A stretch of 49,462 nucleotides of DNA from NCBI GenBank assembly GCA_036403155.1, contig DASWRM010000042.1:1-49462 (forward strand). Reading direction: 5' to 3'. The stretch's first letter is position 1. Every line of letters starts with the position of its first letter. The stretch comes from Gaiellales bacterium (lineage in GTDB: Bacteria > Actinomycetota > Thermoleophilia > Gaiellales > JAICJC01). The notes under the pieces are model-generated. The model saw only the letters and a program-made list of their open reading frames with translations, was not told the origin of the DNA and searched no databases. Below, piece after piece: positions 27,518 through 36,246 of this stretch. The translations under genes were made by a program, and so were the position numbers.

Positions 27518-29994
27518 CAGTCATCGCAAACACCACCAAGACCATCCTCATCTCGGTCGATCTCTCGGAGCTGCGGGTCGCCGTGCTCGAGGAGGGCCGC
27601 ACCGTCGAGACCTACATCGAGCGCCGCGGCGCCGGTTCCATCGCCGGCAACATCTACAAGGCCCGGATCGACAACATCCTGCCCGCGATCGACGCGGCGT
27701 TCGTCGACTTCGGCGCACCCAAGAACGGGTTCCTGCAGGTCAAGGACGTCGTCGTCCCCGGCATGAGCGCCACCACGCGCCGCCGCAAGAAGATCTCGGA
27801 CGTCCTCTCGAACGGCCAGGACATCCTGGTGCAGATCGAGAAGAACCCGATGAAGACTAAGGGCGCCCGCGTGACGATGGAGCTCTCCATCGCCGGCCGC
27901 TTCCTGGTGCTGACGCCCGGGGGCGAGGGATCCGGCGTCAGCAAGCGCCTGCCCGACGGCGAGCGCGAGCGGCTCCGCAAGCTGGTCAAGCAGCTCGAGA
28001 CCGACGACGTCGGCGTCATCGCGCGCACCGCGGCGGCCGGCGCGACGCTCGAGGACCTCGAGCGGGACCTGCGGTTCCTGCGCAAGATCTGGGCCCAGGT
28101 CGAGGCGCGCGCCAAGTCGGCGCCCTCCAAGTCGCTCGTCCACCAGGACGGCGACCTCTCGCTGCGCGTGATCCGCGACCTGCTGACCCGCAACGTCGAC
28201 AAGGTGGTCGTCGACTCCGAGCGGCAGTACCGCCGCATCCTCGGTTGGGTGCGCACCACGCAGCCGGAGTTCGCCGACCGCATCCACCTGCACTCCGGCA
28301 GCCAGCCGCTGTTCGAGCAGTACGGCGTCGAGGCGGCGATCCGGTCGACCCTGAACCGGCGCGTCGACCTGCCGTCAGGCGGCTACCTGCTGTTCGACTA
28401 CGCCGAGGCCTTCACCGTGATCGACGTCAACTCGGGGTCGTCCACCCGGCAGAGCCACCTCGAGGAGACCACCCTCCGCACGAACGTCGAGGCCGCGCGC
28501 GAGGTGATGCGGCAGCTGCGGCTGCGCGACATCGGCGGGATCATCGTGATCGACTTCATCGATCTGGAACGCGAGAAGAACCGCAAGGACCTGCTCTCGG
28601 TGCTGCAGGAGGAGCTCGCCAAGGACCGCACCAAGACCTACCTGGTCGACATCTCGCCGCTCGGCCTGGTCGAGATGACGCGCCAGAACGTGACCGAGGG
28701 CGTGCGCGAGACGCTCACCTCGATGTGCCCGACATGCGGCGGCGAGGGCCGCGTGCTCTCGCAGGACACGATGGCGGTCGAGGCCGAGCGCAAGCTGCGC
28801 AAGCTGGCCCGGACGTCGTCGTCCGAGGCGTTCCGGATCCGGATCAATGCCAAGGTCGCCGCCAAGCTGGCGGGGCCCGGCGGAGTGCGGCTGCTCGAGC
28901 TCGAGTCGGAGACGCGCAAGTTCTTCACGCTCGACCCGGAGATGCGGCTGCCGCTCGAGGAGGTCGACGTGATCGACGAGGGCACGCGCGCCGACGTCGA
29001 CGGCGACGCGGTGCCGCTGAAGGAGGGCACCGAGCAGCGGCTGAAGATCAGCGAGCCGCACATGTTCAACCTCTCCGACGGCGTCGCGCGCCTGGACGGC
29101 GGCTATCCGGTCGTCGTCGGCGGCGCCATCAGCTACGTCGGCCAGGAGCACCGCGTCCGGATCGACCGCGCCACCCGAACGACCGCCTATGCGACGCTGC
29201 TCGACGCGAAGCCGGCACCGATCGAGCTGCCGCCCGAGCCGGGCGAGTTCGAGCTGCCGGAGTTCGACCGCGAGGTCGGAGAGCGGCTGGAGCTCGAGGA
29301 GCGGACGCGCGGCCGGCGGCGGCGCCCAGCCGCGACGACCGCGACCAAGCGCAAGGCGCCGGCCACCGAAGCCGCCGACAAGGAGGCGGCCGAGGCGCCC
29401 GAGGTCGTGGAGGCCGCCGACGGCGAGGCGCCGGCCGAGGGAGAGGCGAAGCCGAAGCGTCGCCGCAGCCGCGGCGGCCGCGGCCGCACGAAGACCGCCG
29501 CGACCGCAGAGACCGAGCAGGCGGCGGACGACGCACCGGTCGAGGACGTTGCCGAGGTCTCCCCGGACGGGGACGCGGAGGCCGAGGCGGACGGGACGCC
29601 TGCCGCCCCCAAGCGCCGCCGCGGCACGCGGGGTGGGCGCGGGCGGACACGCAAGCCGGCCGCGGAGGGCGCGGCCGACGGCGAGGCTGAGGTGCCCGAG
29701 AGCGCGCTGGTCGAGCCGCCGTCGGTCGTGCCTGGAAACGGCGAGCTTCCGGCCGATGAGCCCAAGCCGAAGCCGGCCCGAAAGCCGCGCACGCGCAAGC
29801 CCAGGGCGGCGCCCGCGGTCATGGAGGATGGCGATGCGTCACCGGCCGCAGACGCGCCGGTCGCGCCGCCCGAGACCGACAACGGCGCGACTGCGCCGTC
29901 GCCACCCGTGGCCGACGAGCCTGACCGCGCCTCCGAATCCGCGCGGGGTGACGCGCCGAAGAAGGGGCTGCTCGGCCGGCTGCTCGGCGAGTGA
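27514..29994 (+). CDS. rne: Ribonuclease E/G with long basic C-terminal tail
   Basis: 826 residues. An S1 RNA-binding region (about 38-125), RNase H-like and 5'-sensor parts, catalytic-Asp segments TVIDVNSGS and IIVIDFIDLE, and the Zn-link C405-P-T-C408. It cleaves single-stranded AU-rich RNA in mRNA decay and rRNA processing. From about 600 the protein is disordered and Ala/Pro/Arg-rich, with two near-identical basic boxes (KPKRRRSRGGRGRTK and PKRRRGTRGGRGRTRKPA), and ends in an amphipathic KKGLLGRLLGE. AGGAG-like site at 27502-27506; GTG 27514 overlaps the previous stop. Confidence 0.95.
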   Translation: MTVIANTTKTILISVDLSELRVAVLEEGRTVETYIERRGAGSIAGNIYKARIDNILPAIDAAFVDFGAPKNGFLQVKDVVVPGMSATTRRRKKISDVLSNGQDILVQIEKNPMKTKGARVTMELSIAGRFLVLTPGGEGSGVSKRLPDGERERLRKLVKQLETDDVGVIARTAAAGATLEDLERDLRFLRKIWAQVEARAKSAPSKSLVHQDGDLSLRVIRDLLTRNVDKVVVDSERQYRRILGWVRTTQPEFADRIHLHSGSQPLFEQYGVEAAIRSTLNRRVDLPSGGYLLFDYAEAFTVIDVNSGSSTRQSHLEETTLRTNVEAAREVMRQLRLRDIGGIIVIDFIDLEREKNRKDLLSVLQEELAKDRTKTYLVDISPLGLVEMTRQNVTEGVRETLTSMCPTCGGEGRVLSQDTMAVEAERKLRKLARTSSSEAFRIRINAKVAAKLAGPGGVRLLELESETRKFFTLDPEMRLPLEEVDVIDEGTRADVDGDAVPLKEGTEQRLKISEPHMFNLSDGVARLDGGYPVVVGGAISYVGQEHRVRIDRATRTTAYATLLDAKPAPIELPPEPGEFELPEFDREVGERLELEERTRGRRRRPAATTATKRKAPATEAADKEAAEAPEVVEAADGEAPAEGEAKPKRRRSRGGRGRTKTAATAETEQAADDAPVEDVAEVSPDGDAEAEADGTPAAPKRRRGTRGGRGRTRKPAAEGAADGEAEVPESALVEPPSVVPGNGELPADEPKPKPARKPRTRKPRAAPAVMEDGDASPAADAPVAPPETDNGATAPSPPVADEPDRASESARGDAPKKGLLGRLLGE

Positions 29995-30005
29995 GGCGGC
30001 TCTGC

Positions 30006-30034
30006 TAGGATCAACCGGCCCGTGATCCGCGGGC
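30006..30034 (+). promoter_or_regulatory. Promoter and leader hairpin of rplU-rpmA
   Basis: TAGGAT (30006-30011) is a good -10, just after the rne stop. The leader then holds stem GCCCG (30018-30022)/CGGGC (30030-30034) followed by ATTTTC. This could be a short attenuator or an L21-type autoregulatory site, but the stem has only 5 bp. Confidence 0.4.
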
Positions 30035-30057
30035 ATTTTCGTGTGGAGAATGACGGA

Positions 30058-30426
30058 ATGTATGCAGTGATCAAGGTCGGCGGCAAGCAGTACCGCGTCG
30101 AGCAGGGGCAGAAGCTCCTGGTCGACCGCCAGTCGCTGGACGCCGGCGCGACGTTCACGCCCGAGGTGCTGATGACGGGCGGCGAGAGCGTCGTCACCGA
30201 CCGCGCCAAGCTGGCCGGCAGCGTCACCGCCGAGGTGCTCGAGCACGTGCGCGGCGAGAAGATCAAGGTGTTCACGTTCAAGCCGAAGCGCGGCTTCAAG
30301 AAGACGCGCGGCCACCGCTCGGAGCTGTCGCGGATCTCGATCGCGTCGATCGGCGCGGCGAAGAAGCCACGCGCCACCCGCAAGAAGAGCGAGACCGCCG
30401 CGAAGGAGGACGCAGATGGCACATAA
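30058..30426 (+). CDS. rplU: 50S ribosomal protein L21
   Basis: 122 residues. The opening [20 protein letters not shown] and the signature [20 protein letters not shown] are diagnostic of bL21. The usual protein ends near RISIASIG; a further 24-residue basic/acidic tail ([23 protein letters not shown]) follows. ATG 30058 has GGAG at 30045-30048. The frame is open to 30022 but that part is leader. It overlaps rpmA by 11 nt. Confidence 0.98.
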   Translation: MYAVIKVGGKQYRVEQGQKLLVDRQSLDAGATFTPEVLMTGGESVVTDRAKLAGSVTAEVLEHVRGEKIKVFTFKPKRGFKKTRGHRSELSRISIASIGAAKKPRATRKKSETAAKEDADGT

Positions 30427-30676
30427 GAAGGGACTTGGGTCCTCCAAGAACGGCCGCGACTCGAACGCTCAGCGTCTCGGCGTGAAGGTGTTCGCCGGCC
30501 AGGACGTGACCGCCGGCGCGATCATCGTCCGCCAGCGCGGCACGCGCTTCTACCCGGGCGCCGGCACCGGCCTCGGGGGCGACGACACCGTGTTCGCAAC
30601 CACCGACGGCACCGTCGAGTTCACGCGTCGCAACGGCAAGCGCTTCATCAGCGTGGTTGCCGCCGAGACGGCGTAG
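30416..30676 (+). CDS. rpmA: 50S ribosomal protein L27
   Basis: 86 residues. The opening [20 protein letters not shown] is the bL27 signature whose N-terminus reaches the peptidyl-transferase centre; no N-terminal extension needing cleavage is present. Strong AAGGAGG at 30403-30409, 6 nt before the ATG, placed inside the rplU tail codons, so the extended L21 tail carries the ribosome site of L27. Confidence 0.98.
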   Translation: MAHKKGLGSSKNGRDSNAQRLGVKVFAGQDVTAGAIIVRQRGTRFYPGAGTGLGGDDTVFATTDGTVEFTRRNGKRFISVVAAETA

Positions 30677-30677
30677 C

Positions 30678-30698
30678 ACCGGCCGCGGAGCCGCCGGT
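30678..30698 (+). terminator. Hairpin after rpmA
   Basis: ACCGGC (30678-30683) and GCCGGT (30693-30698) with a 9-nt loop, immediately after the stop codon. No T-tract; a probable but weak terminator before a convergent gene. Confidence 0.35.
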
Positions 30699-30756
30699 CG
30701 CCCATGTCGATGCGGGCGCCTCGCCACTTCCGCGAGCCGCCGCTAGGCGCGCACCC

Positions 30757-31182
30757 TCATTCCTTCAGCAGGCCGCCCCACGCCGCGGGGTGAACATCGT
30801 CCAGCGTCTCGGAGAACGTCCACTGGTGGCCGGCCGGGTCCTCCGCCGTGTACTGACGCTCGCCGTACTCGAAATCGGTCGGCTCCATCAGGATGCGCGC
30901 GCCGTGGGAGCGCGCCCGCTCGCAGTGCGCTCGTGCGTCGTCGACCCGCACGGTCACCGAGTGCGTGGACTCGCCCGGCCGCGGAGGCCTGCGGTCGTGA
31001 CGCACGTCGCCGAGGATGACCGCCCCGTCTCCGTAGGTCAGCTGCGACCGGTGATCCTCGCCGATCTGCAGCCGCTCCTCGAACCCGAACGCCGTGCACA
31101 GGAACTCCACGGCGGCGCGGACGTCCGGATAGATCAGCACGGGGATCACCTGCGACCGCGGGATCGACCGGTTCGCCTTCAC
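30757..31182 (-). CDS. VOC (glyoxalase/PhnB-like) family protein
   Basis: 141 residues. The pattern VIPVLIYPDVRAAVEFLCTAFGFEERLQIGED, then HSVTVRVDDARAHCERARSHGARILMEP and YTAEDPAGHQWTFSE is a single VOC module with the usual beta-alpha-beta-beta-beta repeats. Substrate unknown; members include glyoxalase I, dioxygenases and resistance proteins. GTG at 31182 overlaps the methyltransferase stop by 4 nt (GTGA), so the pair form an operon. Confidence 0.85.
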   Translation of the reverse strand: MKANRSIPRSQVIPVLIYPDVRAAVEFLCTAFGFEERLQIGEDHRSQLTYGDGAVILGDVRHDRRPPRPGESTHSVTVRVDDARAHCERARSHGARILMEPTDFEYGERQYTAEDPAGHQWTFSETLDDVHPAAWGGLLKE

Positions 31183-31946
31183 GAACCGCCGCCCGCGACG
31201 CCGCGCGCCGCCCATACGACGGCGGTCCGGATCCCCGGCGCGCCCGGGTATGCCGCGCGGAGCCGGTCGCGGATCGCGTCCTGCACCGCCTGCGGCCGGC
31301 TGACGAGCCACGACCCGGCCGGGCCGACGCCCAGCGTCATCGGCTGCCACCAGGCATCGAAGCTCTCGTGCTCGACCGTGACACCGATCTCGGCCTCCTC
31401 GATGCCGGCCAGACCGGCCGCCCGGAAGAGCGACGCCAGTTGCCCCGAGCGCACGCCAACCCGGCCGCCCTCGCCCGGCGACTCCGTGTCGACCGCCTGC
31501 GCGGCGTCCCAGAACGCGCTCAGCGGAGCGCGTCCCCGCTCGAAGTCCCACACGCACGCGGCGACGACTCCGCCCGGCCGCGTCACGCGCGCCATCTCGG
31601 CCACACCGCCGCCCGGATCGGCCATGAAGTGCACCACCAGCTGGGCCAGCGCCGCGTCGAACGCGGCGTCCTCGAACGGCAGCCGCTCGGCGCTGGCGGC
31701 GAGGACGCGCACCCCGGGATGCCGCTCCCGGTTTGCCGCGACGAACGGCTCGGACGGGTCGACGGCCGTGACGCCCGCCGCACCCACCATGCCGGCCAGC
31801 ACGCCTGTCAGCGCCCCCGGGCCCGCGCCGACGTCGAGCACGCTCCATCCGGGGCGGACGCCGGCGAAGGCGGCGAAGGGCGGGGCGAGCGGGACCGAGT
31901 AGCGGCCCATGAACCGGTCGTACGCGTCGGCGGCAACGGTGAACAT
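31179..31946 (-). CDS. Class I SAM-dependent methyltransferase
   Basis: 255 residues. Motif I VLDVGAGPGALTGVLA (about 38-53), an acidic end of strand 2 (VTAVDPSEPF), motif with LPFEDAAFDAALAQLVVHFM, and the GGVVAACVWDF post-motif. UbiE/COQ5-like (methyltransf_11) with small-molecule substrate unknown. ATG 31946 lies 8 nt after a minus-strand TACGAT -10. It diverges from a second methyltransferase and overlaps the VOC gene downstream. Confidence 0.88.
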   Translation of the reverse strand: MFTVAADAYDRFMGRYSVPLAPPFAAFAGVRPGWSVLDVGAGPGALTGVLAGMVGAAGVTAVDPSEPFVAANRERHPGVRVLAASAERLPFEDAAFDAALAQLVVHFMADPGGGVAEMARVTRPGGVVAACVWDFERGRAPLSAFWDAAQAVDTESPGEGGRVGVRSGQLASLFRAAGLAGIEEAEIGVTVEHESFDAWWQPMTLGVGPAGSWLVSRPQAVQDAIRDRLRAAYPGAPGIRTAVVWAARGVAGGGS

Positions 31947-31954
31947 GGCGTCGG

Positions 31955-31985
31955 ATCGTAGACCTCCACGCCGGTCCGCTACATT
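31955..31985. promoter_or_regulatory. Divergent promoter pair between two methyltransferase genes
   Basis: On the minus strand TACGAT (31955-31960) ends 8 nt before ATG 31946. On the plus strand TACATT (31980-31985) ends 6 nt before GTG 31992. Only 45 nt separate the two starts, so the two polymerase sites overlap. Confidence 0.5.
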
Positions 31986-31991
31986 CGCGCC

Positions 31992-32732
31992 GTGGAGCAC
32001 GACGACGGCTACTTCGGGGAAGACGTCGCCAGCCGGTACGACGACGACGACGTCTCGATCTCCGGGCCCGAGGCCATCGAGCCGGTCGTCGACCTGCTGG
32101 TCGAGCTGGCCGGCGACGGCAGAGCGCTCGAGCTCGGCATCGGCACCGGCCGCATCGCCCTGCCGCTCGCCGCGCGCGGCGTGCCAGTGCACGGGATCGA
32201 CATGTCGCGCGCGATGGTCAGGCGGCTGCGGTCGAAGCCGGGCGGCGAGGACATCGGCGTGACCATCGGCGACTTTGCCACGGCACGGGCGGGCGGCACG
32301 TTCTCGCTCGCCTACCTGGTCTTCAACACCATCTCGAACCTGACCACGCAGGACGCTCAGGTGGCCTGCTTCGGCAACGTCGCGGCCCAGCTCGATCCCG
32401 GGGGCTGCTTCGTGATCGAGAACGGCATCCCCGATCTCCGGCGCCTGCCTCCCGGCCAGACGTTCGTCCCGTTCCACGTGAGCGACCAGCGGCTGGGCTT
32501 CGACGAGTACGACGTCGCGAACCAGGGCCTCGTCTCGCACCACCTCACGGTCGAGGACGGCAAGGCGTGGCGCATCTCGATGCCGTTTCGCTACACCTGG
32601 CCCGCGGAGCTCGACCTGATGGCCAGGCTCGCCGGCATGCGGCTCCGCGACCGCTGGAGCGGCTGGCGGCGCGAGCCGTTCACGAGCGACAGCACGTCGC
32701 ACGTCTCGGTGTGGGAGCTGCCCGCCGGCTGA
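31992..32732 (+). CDS. Class I SAM-dependent methyltransferase
   Basis: 246 residues. Motif I ALELGIGTGRIALPLA (about 45-60), strand-2 acidic residue in VHGIDMSRAMV, and LDPGGCFVIENGIPD. The acidic N-terminus (MEHDDGYFGEDVASRYDDDD) matches YxGEDVAxRYD-type family members that act on small molecules. GTG 31992. It is not closely similar to the divergent methyltransferase, so this is not a simple tandem duplication. Confidence 0.87.
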   Translation: MEHDDGYFGEDVASRYDDDDVSISGPEAIEPVVDLLVELAGDGRALELGIGTGRIALPLAARGVPVHGIDMSRAMVRRLRSKPGGEDIGVTIGDFATARAGGTFSLAYLVFNTISNLTTQDAQVACFGNVAAQLDPGGCFVIENGIPDLRRLPPGQTFVPFHVSDQRLGFDEYDVANQGLVSHHLTVEDGKAWRISMPFRYTWPAELDLMARLAGMRLRDRWSGWRREPFTSDSTSHVSVWELPAG

Positions 32733-34639
<1,907 letters not shown>

Positions 34640-34669
34640 GCGCCTGGAAGCCTTCGTGGAGATGATCGT

Positions 34670-35023
34670 CTGACAACGAGCCTGGAACTCGCCCATCGAG
34701 TCGCCTCGCTGGCGGCCGAGAAGCTTGCAACGGACATCGTCCTCCTCGACATGCGCGAAGTGGTCACCTACACGGACTACTTCGTGATCTGCTCGGGCCG
34801 CAACGCGCGGCAGACTCAGGCGATCGCGGAGCAGATCCGCGAGGCGCTGAAGCGGGACCGCGTGCTCGCCCGGAACGTCGACGGCGAGCGCCACGGCGAC
34901 TGGATCCTGCTCGACTTCCTCGACGTGATCGTCCACGTCTTCACGCCGGATGCCCGGTCGTTCTACCGGCTCGACTCGCTCTGGGGCCAGGTGCCCAGCG
35001 AGTCGTACGCCCAGGGTGCCTGA
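34670..35023 (+). CDS. rsfS: Ribosomal silencing factor RsfS, apparent CTG start
   Basis: About 117 residues. The conserved core VLLDMREVVTYTDYFVICSG, then ARNVDGERHGDWILLDFLDVIVHVF is diagnostic; RsfS binds uL14 and blocks subunit joining. The first ATG (34751) lies in the middle of the core and would remove helix 1 (LTTSLELAHRVASLAAEKLA). No ATG, GTG or TTG exists upstream in frame near the expected start; CTG 34670 does, with GGAG at 34658-34661 8 nt before. TACCCT (34632-34637) at the nadD stop is a possible -10. Frame and product are secure, the start is inferred. Confidence 0.9.
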   Translation: MTTSLELAHRVASLAAEKLATDIVLLDMREVVTYTDYFVICSGRNARQTQAIAEQIREALKRDRVLARNVDGERHGDWILLDFLDVIVHVFTPDARSFYRLDSLWGQVPSESYAQGA

Positions 35024-35420
35024 GCGCACCTTCACGCTTGCCGAGGCACAGGCGCTCCTGGACGCGACCATCCGGCCGCTCGCCGAGCGGCTGGCCGCGG
35101 TGGTGCAGGAGCTGACGCCGCTGCAGCGCCAGTGGCAGAAGATCGTGATCGCGATCGGCTCGAACGGCGGCGGGCTCGACCACGAGCGCGCCGGGCAGCT
35201 GCGCGAGCGGCTCGAGTCCGGGCAGGCCGAGGTGCAGGAGCTGATCCGCGAGATCACGGACCACGGGGTGCAGGTGAAGGACCCCGCCCAGGGGCTGCTC
35301 GACTTCCCCGCCGTGGTCGACGGGGAGGAGGCGCTGCTGTGCTGGCACGTGGGCGAGGCGCGCATCGCGTTCTGGCATTCGCCCGAGGACGGCTTCGCCG
35401 GCCGCCGCCCGCTGCCATGA
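35016..35420 (+). CDS. DUF2203 family protein
   Basis: 134 residues. A helical N-terminal half beginning FTLAEAQALLDATIRPL and the C-terminal signature GLLDFPAVVDGEEALLCWHV, then RIAFWHSPEDGFAGRRPL are typical of DUF2203. Function unknown. GTG 35016 overlaps the rsfS end by 8 nt; the stop overlaps the next ATG (ATGA). Its fixed place behind rsfS hints at a ribosome- or RNA-linked role, by context only. Confidence 0.88.
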   Translation: MPERTFTLAEAQALLDATIRPLAERLAAVVQELTPLQRQWQKIVIAIGSNGGGLDHERAGQLRERLESGQAEVQELIREITDHGVQVKDPAQGLLDFPAVVDGEEALLCWHVGEARIAFWHSPEDGFAGRRPLP

Positions 35421-35968
35421 GCGCCGGAGAGCACCTCGGCGAGGCGCTGGCCGCCGAGCACGCGGCCTATCGCGCCCAGCTGGCGGGTGAGCCGGCCGGC
35501 GAGCGCTATTGCGAGGCGCGCGACGCCTACCTGGCGTCCCATGCCGGGACGGGGCCGCAGAGCTGGGGGCGGCTGATCGGCGCGCTGAAGATGGCGATCC
35601 TGGCAGGCGACGGCGTGGAGCGAGTGGCCCGCCAGGCGCGCGAGGAGACCGCGGACGCAGACTCGCCGGCTGCGGCGTACGCGCGCGCGCTCGCGGCGGT
35701 CGCCGTGGGCGAGCAGCCGGATGTCGCGGCGATGCTCGCGGCGGGCGATGCGTTTGCGAGGACCGGGGCAGCGCTCGCGGCGCTGGGCGACGGTGACGGC
35801 GATCGCTACCGGCGCGCGCTCGAGCAGATCGTGGCGGACTTCGGCTCCCGGGAGCGCCATCTCTCCGGGCTGCCGGTGGCCGACACCGCGATGGTGCTCG
35901 AGCGGCTGGCGGAGCCGCGAGGCATCGCGGTGCGGCCGTCCTCGCCGCTGGTGCCGCTCATCCGGTAG
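35417..35968 (+). CDS. Helical protein of unknown function
   Basis: 183 residues, Ala/Glu/Arg-rich and predicted almost entirely helical, soluble, no motif I recognise. It has a repeat-like look: AGEHLGEALAAEHAAYRAQL, then paired helices through residue 140. ATG 35417 overlaps the DUF2203 stop by 4 nt, so it is the last gene of the obgE operon. It ends 29 nt before tRNA-Ala. Confidence 0.7.
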   Translation: MSAGEHLGEALAAEHAAYRAQLAGEPAGERYCEARDAYLASHAGTGPQSWGRLIGALKMAILAGDGVERVARQAREETADADSPAAAYARALAAVAVGEQPDVAAMLAAGDAFARTGAALAALGDGDGDRYRRALEQIVADFGSRERHLSGLPVADTAMVLERLAEPRGIAVRPSSPLVPLIR

Positions 35969-35981
35969 GGAACGCCGCCGA

Positions 35982-35987
35982 TATACT
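35982..35987 (+). promoter_or_regulatory. Putative -10 (TATACT) of tRNA-Ala
   Basis: TATACT, one mismatch from TATAAT, ends 10 nt before the mature tRNA 5' end. Confidence 0.6.
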
Positions 35988-35997
35988 GCGAACCCGC

Positions 35998-36070
35998 GGG
36001 GCTATAGCTCAGTTGGGAGAGCGTCGCGCTGGCAGCGCGAAGGTCACCGGTTCGAGCCCGGTTAGCTCCA
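35998..36070 (+). tRNA. tRNA-Ala (anticodon GGC)
   Basis: Acceptor GGGGCTA (35998-36004) pairs with TAGCTCC (36063-36069), including the G3-U70 wobble that identifies tRNA-Ala; discriminator A36070. The anticodon stem TCGCG/CGCGA holds loop CTGGCAG, anticodon GGC. T-arm CCGGTTCGAGCCCGG. CCA is not encoded. Decodes GCC and GCU. Confidence 0.97.
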
Positions 36071-36109
36071 TCGGACGGTCATGTCCGAACCGTTGGCTCC
36101 GCTGGAGCC
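36071..36109 (+). terminator. Two tandem hairpins after tRNA-Ala
   Basis: TCGGAC/GTCCGA (36071-36088, loop GGTCAT) and GGCTCC/GGAGCC (36095-36109, loop GCT) follow the tRNA at once. They probably end the transcript or guide 3' processing. No T-tract. Confidence 0.45.
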
Positions 36110-36246
36110 GGCAGTTCGTGTGACGCCACCGCCATGCCATGCTTGCCCGTCCGGCCGCCGGGTATCTCCCTCTTCACCAACGACCCGTACCCGGGTTCGG
36201 AAGCCGTGTCGTGCGCCGGGCGCGCGAAGGTGGGAGAGGAGCACGA

